Assembly (NCBI RefSeq): GCF_015057245.1
Contig: NZ_SVET01000009.1
Span: forward strand, 58,151 to 122,150
Reading direction: 5' to 3'
Source of the DNA: Pseudobutyrivibrio ruminis
GTDB lineage: Bacteria; Bacillota; Clostridia; Lachnospirales; Lachnospiraceae
Length of the DNA: 64,000 nucleotides
Shown here in pieces: positions 8,607 to 16,922 of the stretch (positions are counted from its first letter, which is position 1; every line of letters begins with the position of its first letter). The notes below the pieces were generated by a model, which searched no databases, was not told the origin of the DNA, and saw only the letters and a list, made by a program, of their open reading frames with translations. The translations under genes and the position numbers were made by a program.

Positions 8607-8640
8607 TTTTTACTCAATTTTTTATAGGATGGTGATTGCT

Positions 8641-9438
8641 TTGGATATAGCTTCTTTAGCTGGTTTAGTACTCGGTGTCGTAATGGTTATCTTCGGTATC
8701 GTGTCTTCTGGTGGTGTCGCAGCCATGGCAAACTTCATAGATGTTCCATCAGTTATTATTACTATTGGTGGTTCTTTGTCCTCTTGTATGGCATGTAACA
8801 AAATGGCAGACTTTATTGGAGGATTAAAGAGTATCACATTAGCTATCAACGAACCAAAGGTTGGTAGCCCAGCTGATAGTATATCTCAGATTATAAATCT
8901 TGCGAATATTTCCAGAAAAGAAGGTATATTGGCGCTTGAAGAAGCTGCCAATGGAATAGAAGACGAGTTCCTTAAAAAAGGAATTAACCTGGTAGTAGAT
9001 GGTACTGATCCTGAATTGGTTCGTGCTATTCTTGAAACTGATTTGGACTGTATGGAGGATCGACATAAAGTATGTACGAACTTCTGGTCTAAATGGGGTG
9101 AAATGGGACCTGCCTGGGGCATGATTGGTACACTGGTTGGTCTGGTAAACATGTTAAAGAACCTTGAGGATGCATCAACAATCGGACCTAACATGGCGGT
9201 TGCTTTGCTTACAACTTTGTACGGTTCACTGATTGCAAACTGGCTTACAGGTCCAGTCGGTACAAAGCTTGGTGTTAATCATTCTCTCGAGGTTATGACT
9301 AAGAGTATTACTGTGGAAGGCTTACTTTCAATTCAAGCAGGCGAAAACCCACGTGTAATAGAAGAAAAGCTTAAATCCTTCTTGCCACCTGCATCTCGTG
9401 GTGCTATCGGCGAAGGCGAAGGAGGAGGTGAGGGCTAA
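8641..9438 (+). CDS. motA: Flagellar motor stator protein MotA
   Basis: MotA with MotB forms the ion-conducting stator that drives the rotor. The 265-residue protein has four hydrophobic helices, two near the N-terminus (LAGLVLGVVMVIFGIV and the SVIITIGGSL region) and two after residue ~155 (PAWGMIGTLVGLVNML, then MAVALLTTLYGSLIANW). Between them is a cytoplasmic loop with the charged residues that meet FliG. An in-frame ATG exists at 8629, but AGGATGGTGA at ~8626-8635 fits TTG 8641, which gives the common MotA start MDIASLAGL. Its TAA overlaps the ATG of motB by one base. Confidence 0.95.
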   Translation: MDIASLAGLVLGVVMVIFGIVSSGGVAAMANFIDVPSVIITIGGSLSSCMACNKMADFIGGLKSITLAINEPKVGSPADSISQIINLANISRKEGILALEEAANGIEDEFLKKGINLVVDGTDPELVRAILETDLDCMEDRHKVCTNFWSKWGEMGPAWGMIGTLVGLVNMLKNLEDASTIGPNMAVALLTTLYGSLIANWLTGPVGTKLGVNHSLEVMTKSITVEGLLSIQAGENPRVIEEKLKSFLPPASRGAIGEGEGGGEG

Positions 9439-10340
9439 TGGCAAAGAAGCAAAAGCAAGAGGAAGCTCCTGCTGGTTCTCCTGCCTGGATGGCCACCTTC
9501 TCAGACTTGATGAACTTGCTGCTTTGTTTCTTCGTATTACTTTTCTCTATGTCTAGTACAGATACTGAAAAGTTCCAGGAAGTAATTGCAAGTATTCAGT
9601 CTAGCTTTAGTATTTTTTCTCAGGGTGGCACCTCAATTGGTGAGGGACAGATGATATCATCAGGTATCAGTCAGCTTGAGATGTTTGACGACTATTTCAA
9701 TAGTGTTCATGACGGTGATGATGAACAGTATGAAAAAGAAGGCGCAAGTGAAAATGAAAACGAGGGAGAACAATCAGAGGACGGCTCCGCTACAAACGAA
9801 GGGGATGTTAGTTCTAATGGAGTTTCTGTAGAGGAAGCTCAGGAAGCCCTTGAACAAGCTGGTGCAGGCGAAAGCGAATCAATCGCAGAAGAAATCGAGT
9901 CTCAGCTTAGTGAATATGGTCTTCAAGACCAGGTAGAAGTAGATTTTAATGCAAACTATGTAATGATTACCATCAATGGTGCGTTACTGTTTGATTCAGG
10001 TAAGGCAGTTCTTACAGATGATGCCCTTACTATTGTAGATAATCTTTCAAAGATACTCGCTCAGTATGATAACAATATCATCGAGGTAGAAGGTCATACA
10101 GATAATGTTCCAATGTCATCTGGAACATATGAAAACAATGATGTGCTTTCAATGTATCGTGCACTTTATGTTGCAGATAGAATCAGAGAAGTCACAGATT
10201 TGAATCCAGCATACATTAAATCAGCTGGACGAGGAGAGTATGTACCTATTGCTGACAATAGTACAGCAGAAGGACGCGCTAGAAATAGACGCGTTGAAAT
10301 CAAAATATATAATTCATACTCGTCAGATATAGCCGAGTAG
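9438..10340 (+). CDS. motB: Flagellar motor stator protein MotB
   Basis: MotB anchors the stator to peptidoglycan. The 300-residue protein has a short basic N-terminus and one membrane helix. The conserved Asp23 of the ion channel lies in the motif TFSDLMNLLLCFFVLLFS. An acidic linker unusually rich in Glu, Asn, Ser and Gly follows (~70-140). The C-terminal OmpA-like domain (~175-295) has VEVEGHTDNVPMSS-type and GRARNRRVEIKI peptidoglycan-binding signatures. It is translationally coupled to motA. The coupling ion is not decided from sequence here. Confidence 0.95.
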   Translation: MAKKQKQEEAPAGSPAWMATFSDLMNLLLCFFVLLFSMSSTDTEKFQEVIASIQSSFSIFSQGGTSIGEGQMISSGISQLEMFDDYFNSVHDGDDEQYEKEGASENENEGEQSEDGSATNEGDVSSNGVSVEEAQEALEQAGAGESESIAEEIESQLSEYGLQDQVEVDFNANYVMITINGALLFDSGKAVLTDDALTIVDNLSKILAQYDNNIIEVEGHTDNVPMSSGTYENNDVLSMYRALYVADRIREVTDLNPAYIKSAGRGEYVPIADNSTAEGRARNRRVEIKIYNSYSSDIAE

Positions 10341-10351
10341 AAAGGCAAATC

Positions 10352-10864
10352 ATGAAAAAGAATTTGATTACAGTAATTATACTGGCACTGGTTGTTGTGA
10401 ATCTTGTTCTTACAGCGGTTCTTACAATTACTATTATTCCTGAGACACAAAAGGCCAATGAGCTGATCACAAAGGTGTGCTCTGCAATCGATTTGGATTT
10501 GCAAGCAGGAGATACAGCTGGATCTCTTAGTATTGATGTGGCTGATATGGTAGATTATCCTGTTAATGGTGGTGAGACACTTACAATCAACCTTGTTGAT
10601 GGATATGCAGTGCTTGGTATATCATTATCACTTGATAGCACAAACGAAGATTACGCTACATATGCAGCTGATGGTACTTTGACGGCCCAGGATAATATTA
10701 TTAGCGATAAAATAAATTCAGTTATTAAAAAGCATACGGTTCAGGAAATGATAGATAATGAAGATGAAATCAAAGAAGAGATTCTTGAAGAGCTTCAGAC
10801 CCTATTTAAATCTTCATTTATCGTTAGAGTGAACTTCTCTAGTGCTACTTATCAGAAACAGTAA
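10352..10864 (+). CDS. fliL: Flagellar basal body protein FliL
   Basis: FliL surrounds or stabilises the stators. The 170-residue protein has an N-terminal membrane helix (residues ~5-28: LITVIILALVVVNLVLTAV) and an extracytoplasmic domain. It ends with a segment resembling the FliL/stomatin-like C-terminus (LLEELQTLFKSSFIVRVNFSSATYQ pattern). Overall similarity to well-studied FliL is weak; the call leans on topology and its place between motB and fliM. It starts at ATG 12 nt after motB. Confidence 0.8.
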   Translation: MKKNLITVIILALVVVNLVLTAVLTITIIPETQKANELITKVCSAIDLDLQAGDTAGSLSIDVADMVDYPVNGGETLTINLVDGYAVLGISLSLDSTNEDYATYAADGTLTAQDNIISDKINSVIKKHTVQEMIDNEDEIKEEILEELQTLFKSSFIVRVNFSSATYQKQ

Positions 10865-10906
10865 TCTGTAAGTAGAAATTATTGGGACGAATGGTGGTGA
10901 GAAAGC

Positions 10907-11887
10907 TTGGGAGACGTTCTTTCACAAAACGAAATAGATAATCTGCTTAATGCGTTGACCAGCGGTGAGCTTGACGCCGAGGAGATTAAAAATAATAAAG
11001 AAAAACCAGTAAAGAACTACGATTTTGCTAGACCTTCTAAGTTTTCTAAGGAACACCTTAGAACAATGGAAATTATTTTTGAGCATTATGGCAGATTGTT
11101 ATCAACAAACTTGCCTATATTCCTCAGAAAGAATATACAGGTAGAGGTTATGAACTCGGAAGCTGTTACATACATGGAGTTTTCAAACTCTCTATCAAAT
11201 CCAGTTCTTTTAGGTATTGTAGATTTTTCTCCCCTTGAGGGAAATATTATCGTAGAAATGGCTTCTAATCTTGGCTTTGCCATGGTAGACAGAATGCTTG
11301 GCGGTGAGGGCGAACCTCTTGATAAGATTAGAGACTTTTCAGAAATAGAGCTTCTCATTATTGAGAGAGTAATGACATCATGCGTAGACTTGCTTAGGGA
11401 ACCATGGGAAAACGTTTTGGATGTACATCCAAGACTTGAGCGAATTGAAACAAACTCACAGTTTGCTCAGATTATATCCCCTTCAGAGATGATTGCTATT
11501 GTTACAGTCAATATTAAAATTGGCGATGTAGAAGGTCTTATGAATATTTGTTTACCTTTTATTACATTAGAGCCAGTTATGGACAAATTGAACACAAAGT
11601 TCTGGTATAGTAGTCAGAAGGAGAAAACAGGTGAAAGCTATTCAGATGCTGTGGAAGCTTTAATTAATCATGCTAAGATACCTGTAAAGGCAGTTCTTGG
11701 TAACAGCACAATTACCGTTGCGGATTTTTCACAGCTTCAGGTTGGAGATATAGTCAGACTTGATACAAAAGTCGACGATGAGTTGGATGTTTTCGTGGGA
11801 GATATTAAGAAGTTCCAAGCCCTTCCGGGAGCATCAGGCAAAGATTATGCGGTTAGAGTGACACAAATTATAAGGGAGGAACAGTAG
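10907..11887 (+). CDS. fliM: Flagellar motor switch protein FliM
   Basis: FliM is the C-ring protein that binds phospho-CheY and sets rotation direction. The 326-residue protein begins with the CheY-binding peptide MGDVLSQNEIDNLLNAL. A CheC-like middle domain follows (~45-230; FARPSKFSKEHLRTME at its start, then LGFAMVDRMLGGEGEP). The C-terminal SpoA domain is at ~250-325 (VKAVLGNSTITVADFSQLQVGDIVRLD). The start is TTG 10907 after a GGTGGTGAG site; the encoded N-terminus matches the family exactly. It ends 1 nt before fliY. Confidence 0.96.
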   Translation: MGDVLSQNEIDNLLNALTSGELDAEEIKNNKEKPVKNYDFARPSKFSKEHLRTMEIIFEHYGRLLSTNLPIFLRKNIQVEVMNSEAVTYMEFSNSLSNPVLLGIVDFSPLEGNIIVEMASNLGFAMVDRMLGGEGEPLDKIRDFSEIELLIIERVMTSCVDLLREPWENVLDVHPRLERIETNSQFAQIISPSEMIAIVTVNIKIGDVEGLMNICLPFITLEPVMDKLNTKFWYSSQKEKTGESYSDAVEALINHAKIPVKAVLGNSTITVADFSQLQVGDIVRLDTKVDDELDVFVGDIKKFQALPGASGKDYAVRVTQIIREEQ

Positions 11888-11888
11888 A

Positions 11889-13058
11889 ATGGGCGATGGT
11901 GTATTATCACAGGATGAGATAAATGCACTACTTAGTGGCGGAATCCCCGATGCCCCTGCTGGCGAGCCATCATCTGGTGGCGGAGAGCTTTCAGAGCAGG
12001 AAATCGATACAATCGGTGAAGTTGCCAACATAAGCATGGGAAGTGCGGCCACAACTTTATTTTCTCTTGTTAATCAAAAGGTTGAGATTTCAACACCAGT
12101 TGTTAGCGAAACAAACTGGCAGGAATTAGCATCTGGTTACGACAACTCTTGTGTAGTTGTTCGTATTGGATATACAAAGGGTATTGATGGTAGCAACGTT
12201 CTTGTATTAAAAGAAAATGATGTTAAAGTCATTACCGACCTGATGATGGGCGGAGATGGAACCAATACAGATGGTGAAATTTCTGATCTTCATTTATCAG
12301 CTATTTCAGAAGCGATGAACCAGATGATGGGAGCTAGTGCAACCTCACTTTCATCAATGCTGAATAAAATGGTAGATATTTCACCACCAACAGCGCAGCT
12401 TACAGACTTGGCTACGATAGACGGTGGAGAGATAGATGAATTCTTGAAAGGCAACTTCGTAAGAATTGCATTCAAGATGGAAATTGGAACATTGGTAGAC
12501 AGTGAGATGATGCAGTTGTATCCAATCTCACTTGCCAAGGAAATGTGTGGTTCTGTTCTGAATAATATGGAATCAGACTCCAATTCGACAGTTGATGACG
12601 GTGTTGCAGAAGCTGCGCCAGCACCTGCTCCAGAACCGGCACCTGCTCCACAGGCTGCACCTCAAATGCAGGCGCCACCTCAGATGGACCCAAATATGAT
12701 GCAGGGACAGCCAATGCAGGGACAACCTATGATGCCATATATGTACGCTCCTGGACCTCAGGTAAATGTACAACCGGCACAGTTTACTCCATTTGGACCA
12801 GGCTTTGCAGCTCAGTTCGCTCAGGAGAATATCGACTTGATTCTTGACGTTCCTTTGGAAGTTACAGTAGAATTAGGTCGTACAAACAAAACAATCCAAG
12901 ATATTTTGGATTTTGCACCAGGTACCATCATCGAGCTTAATAAAATAGCCGGTGAACCAATAGATGTACTTGTTAATGGCAAGTATGTGGCAAAAGGCGA
13001 GGTAGTAGTTATCGAAGAGTCTTTTGGCGTACGAATAACAGAAATTATCAAAGAATAA
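11889..13058 (+). CDS. fliY: Flagellar motor switch phosphatase FliY (FliN-type)
   Basis: FliY combines a CheY-P phosphatase with the FliN part of the C-ring. The 389-residue protein has an N-terminal CheY-binding peptide (GVLSQDEINALLSGG) and a CheC-like domain (~35-220). Both E-x3-N phosphatase sites are present (EVANISMGSAAT and SEAMNQMMGASAT). A Pro/Gln/Met/Ala-rich linker follows (~240-305, with PMQGQPM repeats), then a FliN SpoA domain (~315-385: VPLEVTVELGRTNKTIQDIL). It lies between fliM and cheY, as in Bacillus and clostridia. The long linker is specific to this form. Confidence 0.95.
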   Translation: MGDGVLSQDEINALLSGGIPDAPAGEPSSGGGELSEQEIDTIGEVANISMGSAATTLFSLVNQKVEISTPVVSETNWQELASGYDNSCVVVRIGYTKGIDGSNVLVLKENDVKVITDLMMGGDGTNTDGEISDLHLSAISEAMNQMMGASATSLSSMLNKMVDISPPTAQLTDLATIDGGEIDEFLKGNFVRIAFKMEIGTLVDSEMMQLYPISLAKEMCGSVLNNMESDSNSTVDDGVAEAAPAPAPEPAPAPQAAPQMQAPPQMDPNMMQGQPMQGQPMMPYMYAPGPQVNVQPAQFTPFGPGFAAQFAQENIDLILDVPLEVTVELGRTNKTIQDILDFAPGTIIELNKIAGEPIDVLVNGKYVAKGEVVVIEESFGVRITEIIKE

Positions 13059-13080
13059 ATATATTTAAGGAGATGAAGAC

Positions 13081-13443
13081 ATGGCAAAAAACATTTTAAT
13101 CTGTGATGACGCTGCTTTCATGAGAATGATGATTAAGGACATTCTCACAAAGAATGGCTACAACGTAGTCGGAGAGGCTGAGAACGGAAAGATTGCTGTT
13201 GAAAAGTATTCAGAGCTTTCTCCAGATCTCGTTCTTCTTGACATCACAATGCCAGAAATGGATGGCATCGGGGCTCTTAAGGCTATCAAGGAAAAGGATC
13301 CTAATGCATGCGTTATCATGTGCTCTGCAATGGGACAGCAGGCAATGGTTATCGAGGCTATTCAGTCTGGTGCCAAGGATTTCATCGTTAAGCCATTCCA
13401 GGCTGAGCGTGTTCTTGAGGCTGTTAAGAAGGTTATCGGTTAA
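13081..13443 (+). CDS. cheY: Chemotaxis response regulator CheY
   Basis: This is a single-domain receiver of 120 residues. CheA phosphorylates Asp54 (VLLDITMPEMDG); the acidic pair is near residues 9-10 (ICDDAAFMRMM), the Thr/Ser switch is in VIMCSAMGQQ and the conserved Lys is in FIVKPFQ. Phospho-CheY binds FliM and FliY at the motor. There is no output domain. The start ATG has an AAGGAGATG site. Its place inside the flagellar cluster, right after its two motor targets, supports CheY over other receivers. Confidence 0.95.
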   Translation: MAKNILICDDAAFMRMMIKDILTKNGYNVVGEAENGKIAVEKYSELSPDLVLLDITMPEMDGIGALKAIKEKDPNACVIMCSAMGQQAMVIEAIQSGAKDFIVKPFQAERVLEAVKKVIG

Positions 13444-13445
13444 TC

Positions 13446-13811
13446 ATGCTATTTCTTTCAGCGGTTGGAGAGAGCATCTTTCAATTGATTTTTGCTTTAG
13501 TGGTATTCGTAGGAGTGCTTGCACTTACTGCGTTTGTCACTAAGTGGATTGCAGGTTATCAAAAGTCCCAGGGGCTCAATAGAAATCTTGAGATTGTAGA
13601 GGGCATCAGACTTGCAACCAATAAATATGTTCAGATTATTAGGGCAGGTGAGGATAGATATTTCGTGGTTGCAGTTGGCAAAGACGAAGTTACCCTTTTA
13701 GGGGAATTATCCTCATCTGAACTTAAAGAACTGGATACTACTGATACATCTGTACAGATGCCAGTAGATTTTAAATCGATTTTAGATAATCTTTCAAGAA
13801 AGAAAAATTAA
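13446..13811 (+). CDS. fliO: Flagellar biosynthesis protein FliO/FliZ
   Basis: FliO is a small membrane protein that helps FliP assemble in the export gate. The 121-residue protein has a membrane helix at ~9-33 (FQLIFALVVFVGVLALTAFV) and a cytoplasmic domain. That domain resembles the FliO core (LNRNLEIVEGIRLATNKYVQI, then GEDRYFVVAVGKDEVTLLGEL). It starts 2 nt after cheY with no close ribosome site, which suggests coupling to cheY translation. It lies directly before fliP, its usual place. Confidence 0.85.
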   Translation: MLFLSAVGESIFQLIFALVVFVGVLALTAFVTKWIAGYQKSQGLNRNLEIVEGIRLATNKYVQIIRAGEDRYFVVAVGKDEVTLLGELSSSELKELDTTDTSVQMPVDFKSILDNLSRKKN

Positions 13812-13829
13812 CTGATTGGGCAGAATGTT

Positions 13830-14684
13830 ATGAGTAAATTCAAGAAGGCGTACGTAATCTTTAGCTTGGTCATCACAGCTATGGTTGGTTGTTACGCCCT
13901 TTTTATGAACAGTACAACTGTACATGCAACTGAATATAGTGCAGAATATGGGGCAGACAATGAGGATTACGGTGCAACAGATAATGCACCAAATGCTTCA
14001 GACGAGGTTGTTGGAGGCGGAGGATTTACGCTTAGCTTTGATGGCGAAGATGGAAACTTTACGGCTACTCTTAGAATGCTGTTAGTTCTTACAATCATTA
14101 CGTTATCCCCTTCGATTCTGATAATGCTAACATCCTTTACCAGATGCGTAATTGTTTTACATTTTGTCCGCGCTGCTATTGGAACCAATACAGCGCCTCC
14201 AAATCAGATTTTGATTGGGTTGGCGTTGTTTTTAACTTTGTTCATTATGTCGCCTGTGCTTACGCAGATTAAGACAGAGGCGATTGATCCATTTGATGCA
14301 GGTGAAATCACTCAGGACGAAGCAATAGACAATGCAATTGCACCTGTTAGGGAGTTCATGTATGGTCAGACACAGACAAAGGATTTGGATTTGTTCTGTG
14401 ATATTGCTGGCATTTCGTATGAGGTAGATGACTACGATTCTGTACCATTTACTGTCGTTGTTCCAGCTTTTATTTTATCTGAGCTTAGAACAGCTTTTAT
14501 TATTGGATTTCTAATTTATGTTCCATTCATTGTTATAGATATGGTTGTTGCATCTGTACTTATGTCAATGGGTATGATGATGCTTCCGCCTACCACAATA
14601 TCCCTACCTTTCAAGATATTGTTGTTTATATTGGTTGATGGATGGAATCTTGTTATTGGCGGGTTAGTCAAGACATTCTATTAG
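13830..14684 (+). CDS. fliP: Flagellar export gate protein FliP
   Basis: FliP forms the core of the export pore with FliQ and FliR. The 284-residue protein starts with a signal-like hydrophobic segment (~8-30, ending in VHA) and a Glu/Asp/Gly-rich spacer. The family core follows: LVLTIITLSPSILIMLTSFTR, ALFLTLFIMSPV, PAFILSELRTAFIIGFLIY and VASVLMSMGMMMLPP. Four membrane helices are visible after residue ~75. It is followed by fliQ after 23 nt. The ribosome site is weak. Confidence 0.96.
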   Translation: MSKFKKAYVIFSLVITAMVGCYALFMNSTTVHATEYSAEYGADNEDYGATDNAPNASDEVVGGGGFTLSFDGEDGNFTATLRMLLVLTIITLSPSILIMLTSFTRCVIVLHFVRAAIGTNTAPPNQILIGLALFLTLFIMSPVLTQIKTEAIDPFDAGEITQDEAIDNAIAPVREFMYGQTQTKDLDLFCDIAGISYEVDDYDSVPFTVVVPAFILSELRTAFIIGFLIYVPFIVIDMVVASVLMSMGMMMLPPTTISLPFKILLFILVDGWNLVIGGLVKTFY

Positions 14685-14707
14685 AATTATTAAGGAGAGA
14701 ATAGGTT

Positions 14708-14977
14708 ATGACTGAAGGACAGGTCTTGGACATTATCAGGAATGCTATATACATTCTTCTGATTACATCATTACCACTTTTACTAGTGTCTCTAGTAATC
14801 GGTCTTATAATCAGTATTTTTCAAACGGTCACATCTATTCAAGAGCAGACTCTCACCTTTATTCCAAAGATAGTAGGAGTATTTGCTGCGCTTATGTTTT
14901 TCGGCCCATGGATGCTTACAGTTTTGACGGAATATATCACACAATTATGGGCTAATTTTAGTATTTACTTAGGCTAG
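14708..14977 (+). CDS. fliQ: Flagellar export gate protein FliQ
   Basis: FliQ is a small two-helix subunit of the FliPQR export gate. Its 89 residues match the usual length. The helices are at ~14-40 (IYILLITSLPLLLVSLVIGL) and ~53-78, with the conserved FQTVTSIQEQTLTFIPKI between them. It has a good AAGGAGAGAAT site and ends 4 nt before the fliR frame. Confidence 0.96.
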   Translation: MTEGQVLDIIRNAIYILLITSLPLLLVSLVIGLIISIFQTVTSIQEQTLTFIPKIVGVFAALMFFGPWMLTVLTEYITQLWANFSIYLG

Positions 14978-14981
14978 ATGG

Positions 14982-15761
14982 ATGTTTAGTATTGATTTTA
15001 CATTACAAAATTTTGAATACTTTTTATTGCTCCTTACCCGCATATCCATGTTTGTAGTAGTGGCGCCTTTTTTCAACACAAGTAATACGCCGGCCAGAGT
15101 AAAAATTGGTTTTTCGGCACTTGTTTCACTGCTTCTTTATTTTGTAGTTGATTTTAGCGCCTTGGATTATTCTACTGTTACAGGATATGCTTTTTTAGTT
15201 GTTCAAGAAGCAATAACAGGGCTATTAATTGGATTCAGTACATATTGCTGCAATTTCATTATCCTGTTGGCTGGTAACATGATAGACATGAATATAGGTC
15301 TATCCATGGCTCAGGAGTACGATCCGACACTTCAGACAGAGGTTTCTGTTACAGGTACCTTATACAACAATTTCATTATGATTTTTCTTGTATTGTCTGG
15401 AATGCATAGATATATCTTTAAGACATTTTGTGATGCGTACACACTGATTCCAATTGGTGGAACGATTTTTAGATGGGATTCCCTTCTTAGTTCTACCATT
15501 ATGTTTATTACAGAAATCTTTGTAATAGCATTTAGAATTATTCTTCCAGTATTTGCTGTAATTATGATACTTAATGCAATACTTGGAATTATGGTTAAGG
15601 TTGCTCCACAGATTCATATGTTTTCTGTTGGTGCACAGCTTAAAATTATCGTTGGTTTTGTAGTATTGTTCTTAACAATTTTCCTATTACCAGACGTTGC
15701 TGCATTTATTTTCAAAGAAATGAAAAAGATGCAAACTCTATTTATTCAGGGGCTTTATTGA
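14982..15761 (+). CDS. fliR: Flagellar export gate protein FliR
   Basis: FliR completes the FliP-FliQ-FliR gate complex. The 259-residue, very hydrophobic protein has about six helices. Family features include RISMFVVVAPFFNTSNTPARVKIGFSA, LLIGFSTYC, the amphipathic NIGLSMAQEYDPT segment and, near the end, VKVAPQIHMFSVGAQLKIIVGF. Its stop overlaps the first base of the flhB ATG (TGATG at 15759-15763), so the pair is coupled. Confidence 0.95.
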   Translation: MFSIDFTLQNFEYFLLLLTRISMFVVVAPFFNTSNTPARVKIGFSALVSLLLYFVVDFSALDYSTVTGYAFLVVQEAITGLLIGFSTYCCNFIILLAGNMIDMNIGLSMAQEYDPTLQTEVSVTGTLYNNFIMIFLVLSGMHRYIFKTFCDAYTLIPIGGTIFRWDSLLSSTIMFITEIFVIAFRIILPVFAVIMILNAILGIMVKVAPQIHMFSVGAQLKIIVGFVVLFLTIFLLPDVAAFIFKEMKKMQTLFIQGLY

Positions 15762-16894
15762 TGAGGGATAATTATCAGGTTTTAATTCCATATAATCTTC
15801 AATTCTTTGCTCCAGATGGTGAAGGCGGAGAGAAGACTGAACAACCTACCAGTAAAAAGCTTTCTGATGCTAGAAAAGAAGGCAAGGTTGCAAAAAGTAA
15901 GGAAATTGTTAATGGTATTGCGTTGCTGGGATTCTTTTTGGGACTAAGATTGTTCCTTGGATTTGCAGGAACTCGTATAGAAGATATATTTGCATGGATA
16001 TATGCTATAATACCAGATATAGTAGCTATGAATGGTGATGGTATGACTATTTCCACAATAAGTGGAATATTTAGAATCCTTGTAGCGAAGACTTTTATTG
16101 TTCTTTTACCATTTTTAGCTATAGGTTTTGTGACAGGATTTGTTGCTAATCTTGTGCAGGTAGGATGGAAGCCTACTATGAAACCATTAGAGCCAAAGCT
16201 TAATAAATTTAATCCTGTCAGTGGATTTAAACGTATTTTTTCAAAGCAATCAATTGTTAACCTTTTGATGGCATTGGCAAAGATATTTTTAATAGTTTAC
16301 ATTGCTTATACCAGTATTAAGGATCAGGCTAATAACTTATTTATTTTATATGATGTTGCTTTAAAACAAGCGCTGAGCCTTATTTTCCAGATTATCGTGG
16401 ATACTGGTATGAAGATTAGTATAGTGTATATAGTTCTTGGCTTTGCTGATTATGCATATCAACGCTGGAAATTCAATGATGATATGAAAATGACCAAGCA
16501 AGAAGTCAAAGATGAGTATAAGAATTCCGAGGGAGATCCTCAGATTAAAGGACAGCAGAGACGTAGGATGATGGAAAGCTCGCAAAGGCGTATGATGCAA
16601 AATGTGCCTCAGGCTGATGTAGTTATTACAAACCCTACACACTTGGCTGTTGCAATTTTATATGACAATGAAAAGGATGAAGCTCCGAAAGTTGTTGCTA
16701 AAGGTGAAGATTATTTAGCAAAACGAATCAAAGAAGTGGCAGCAGAAAATGATGTTCCAATCATGGAAAACAAGCCACTTGCCAGAGCGCTATATGCAAC
16801 GGTAGATGTGGATGAGGTTATTCCTCCTGAGCTATATCAGGCTGTTGCTGAAATCCTTGCAGTTGTATATACACAGCGAAATAAAGCTGTTTAG
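15761..16894 (+). CDS. flhB: Flagellar export switch protein FlhB
   Basis: FlhB controls the change from hook-type to filament-type export. The 377-residue protein has the N-terminal signature GEKTEQPTSKKLSDARKEGKVAKS, four membrane helices (~50-235) and a cytoplasmic domain. The autocleavage site NPTH is at residues 291-294, between Asn and Pro. A TTG at 15758 is also in frame, but ATG 15761 overlaps the fliR stop and is preferred. The cleavage motif is intact, so specificity switching with FliK should work. Confidence 0.96.
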   Translation: MRDNYQVLIPYNLQFFAPDGEGGEKTEQPTSKKLSDARKEGKVAKSKEIVNGIALLGFFLGLRLFLGFAGTRIEDIFAWIYAIIPDIVAMNGDGMTISTISGIFRILVAKTFIVLLPFLAIGFVTGFVANLVQVGWKPTMKPLEPKLNKFNPVSGFKRIFSKQSIVNLLMALAKIFLIVYIAYTSIKDQANNLFILYDVALKQALSLIFQIIVDTGMKISIVYIVLGFADYAYQRWKFNDDMKMTKQEVKDEYKNSEGDPQIKGQQRRRMMESSQRRMMQNVPQADVVITNPTHLAVAILYDNEKDEAPKVVAKGEDYLAKRIKEVAAENDVPIMENKPLARALYATVDVDEVIPPELYQAVAEILAVVYTQRNKAV

Positions 16895-16922
16895 AAATAA
16901 TTTTTGAGAAAGGGGGATGCTT

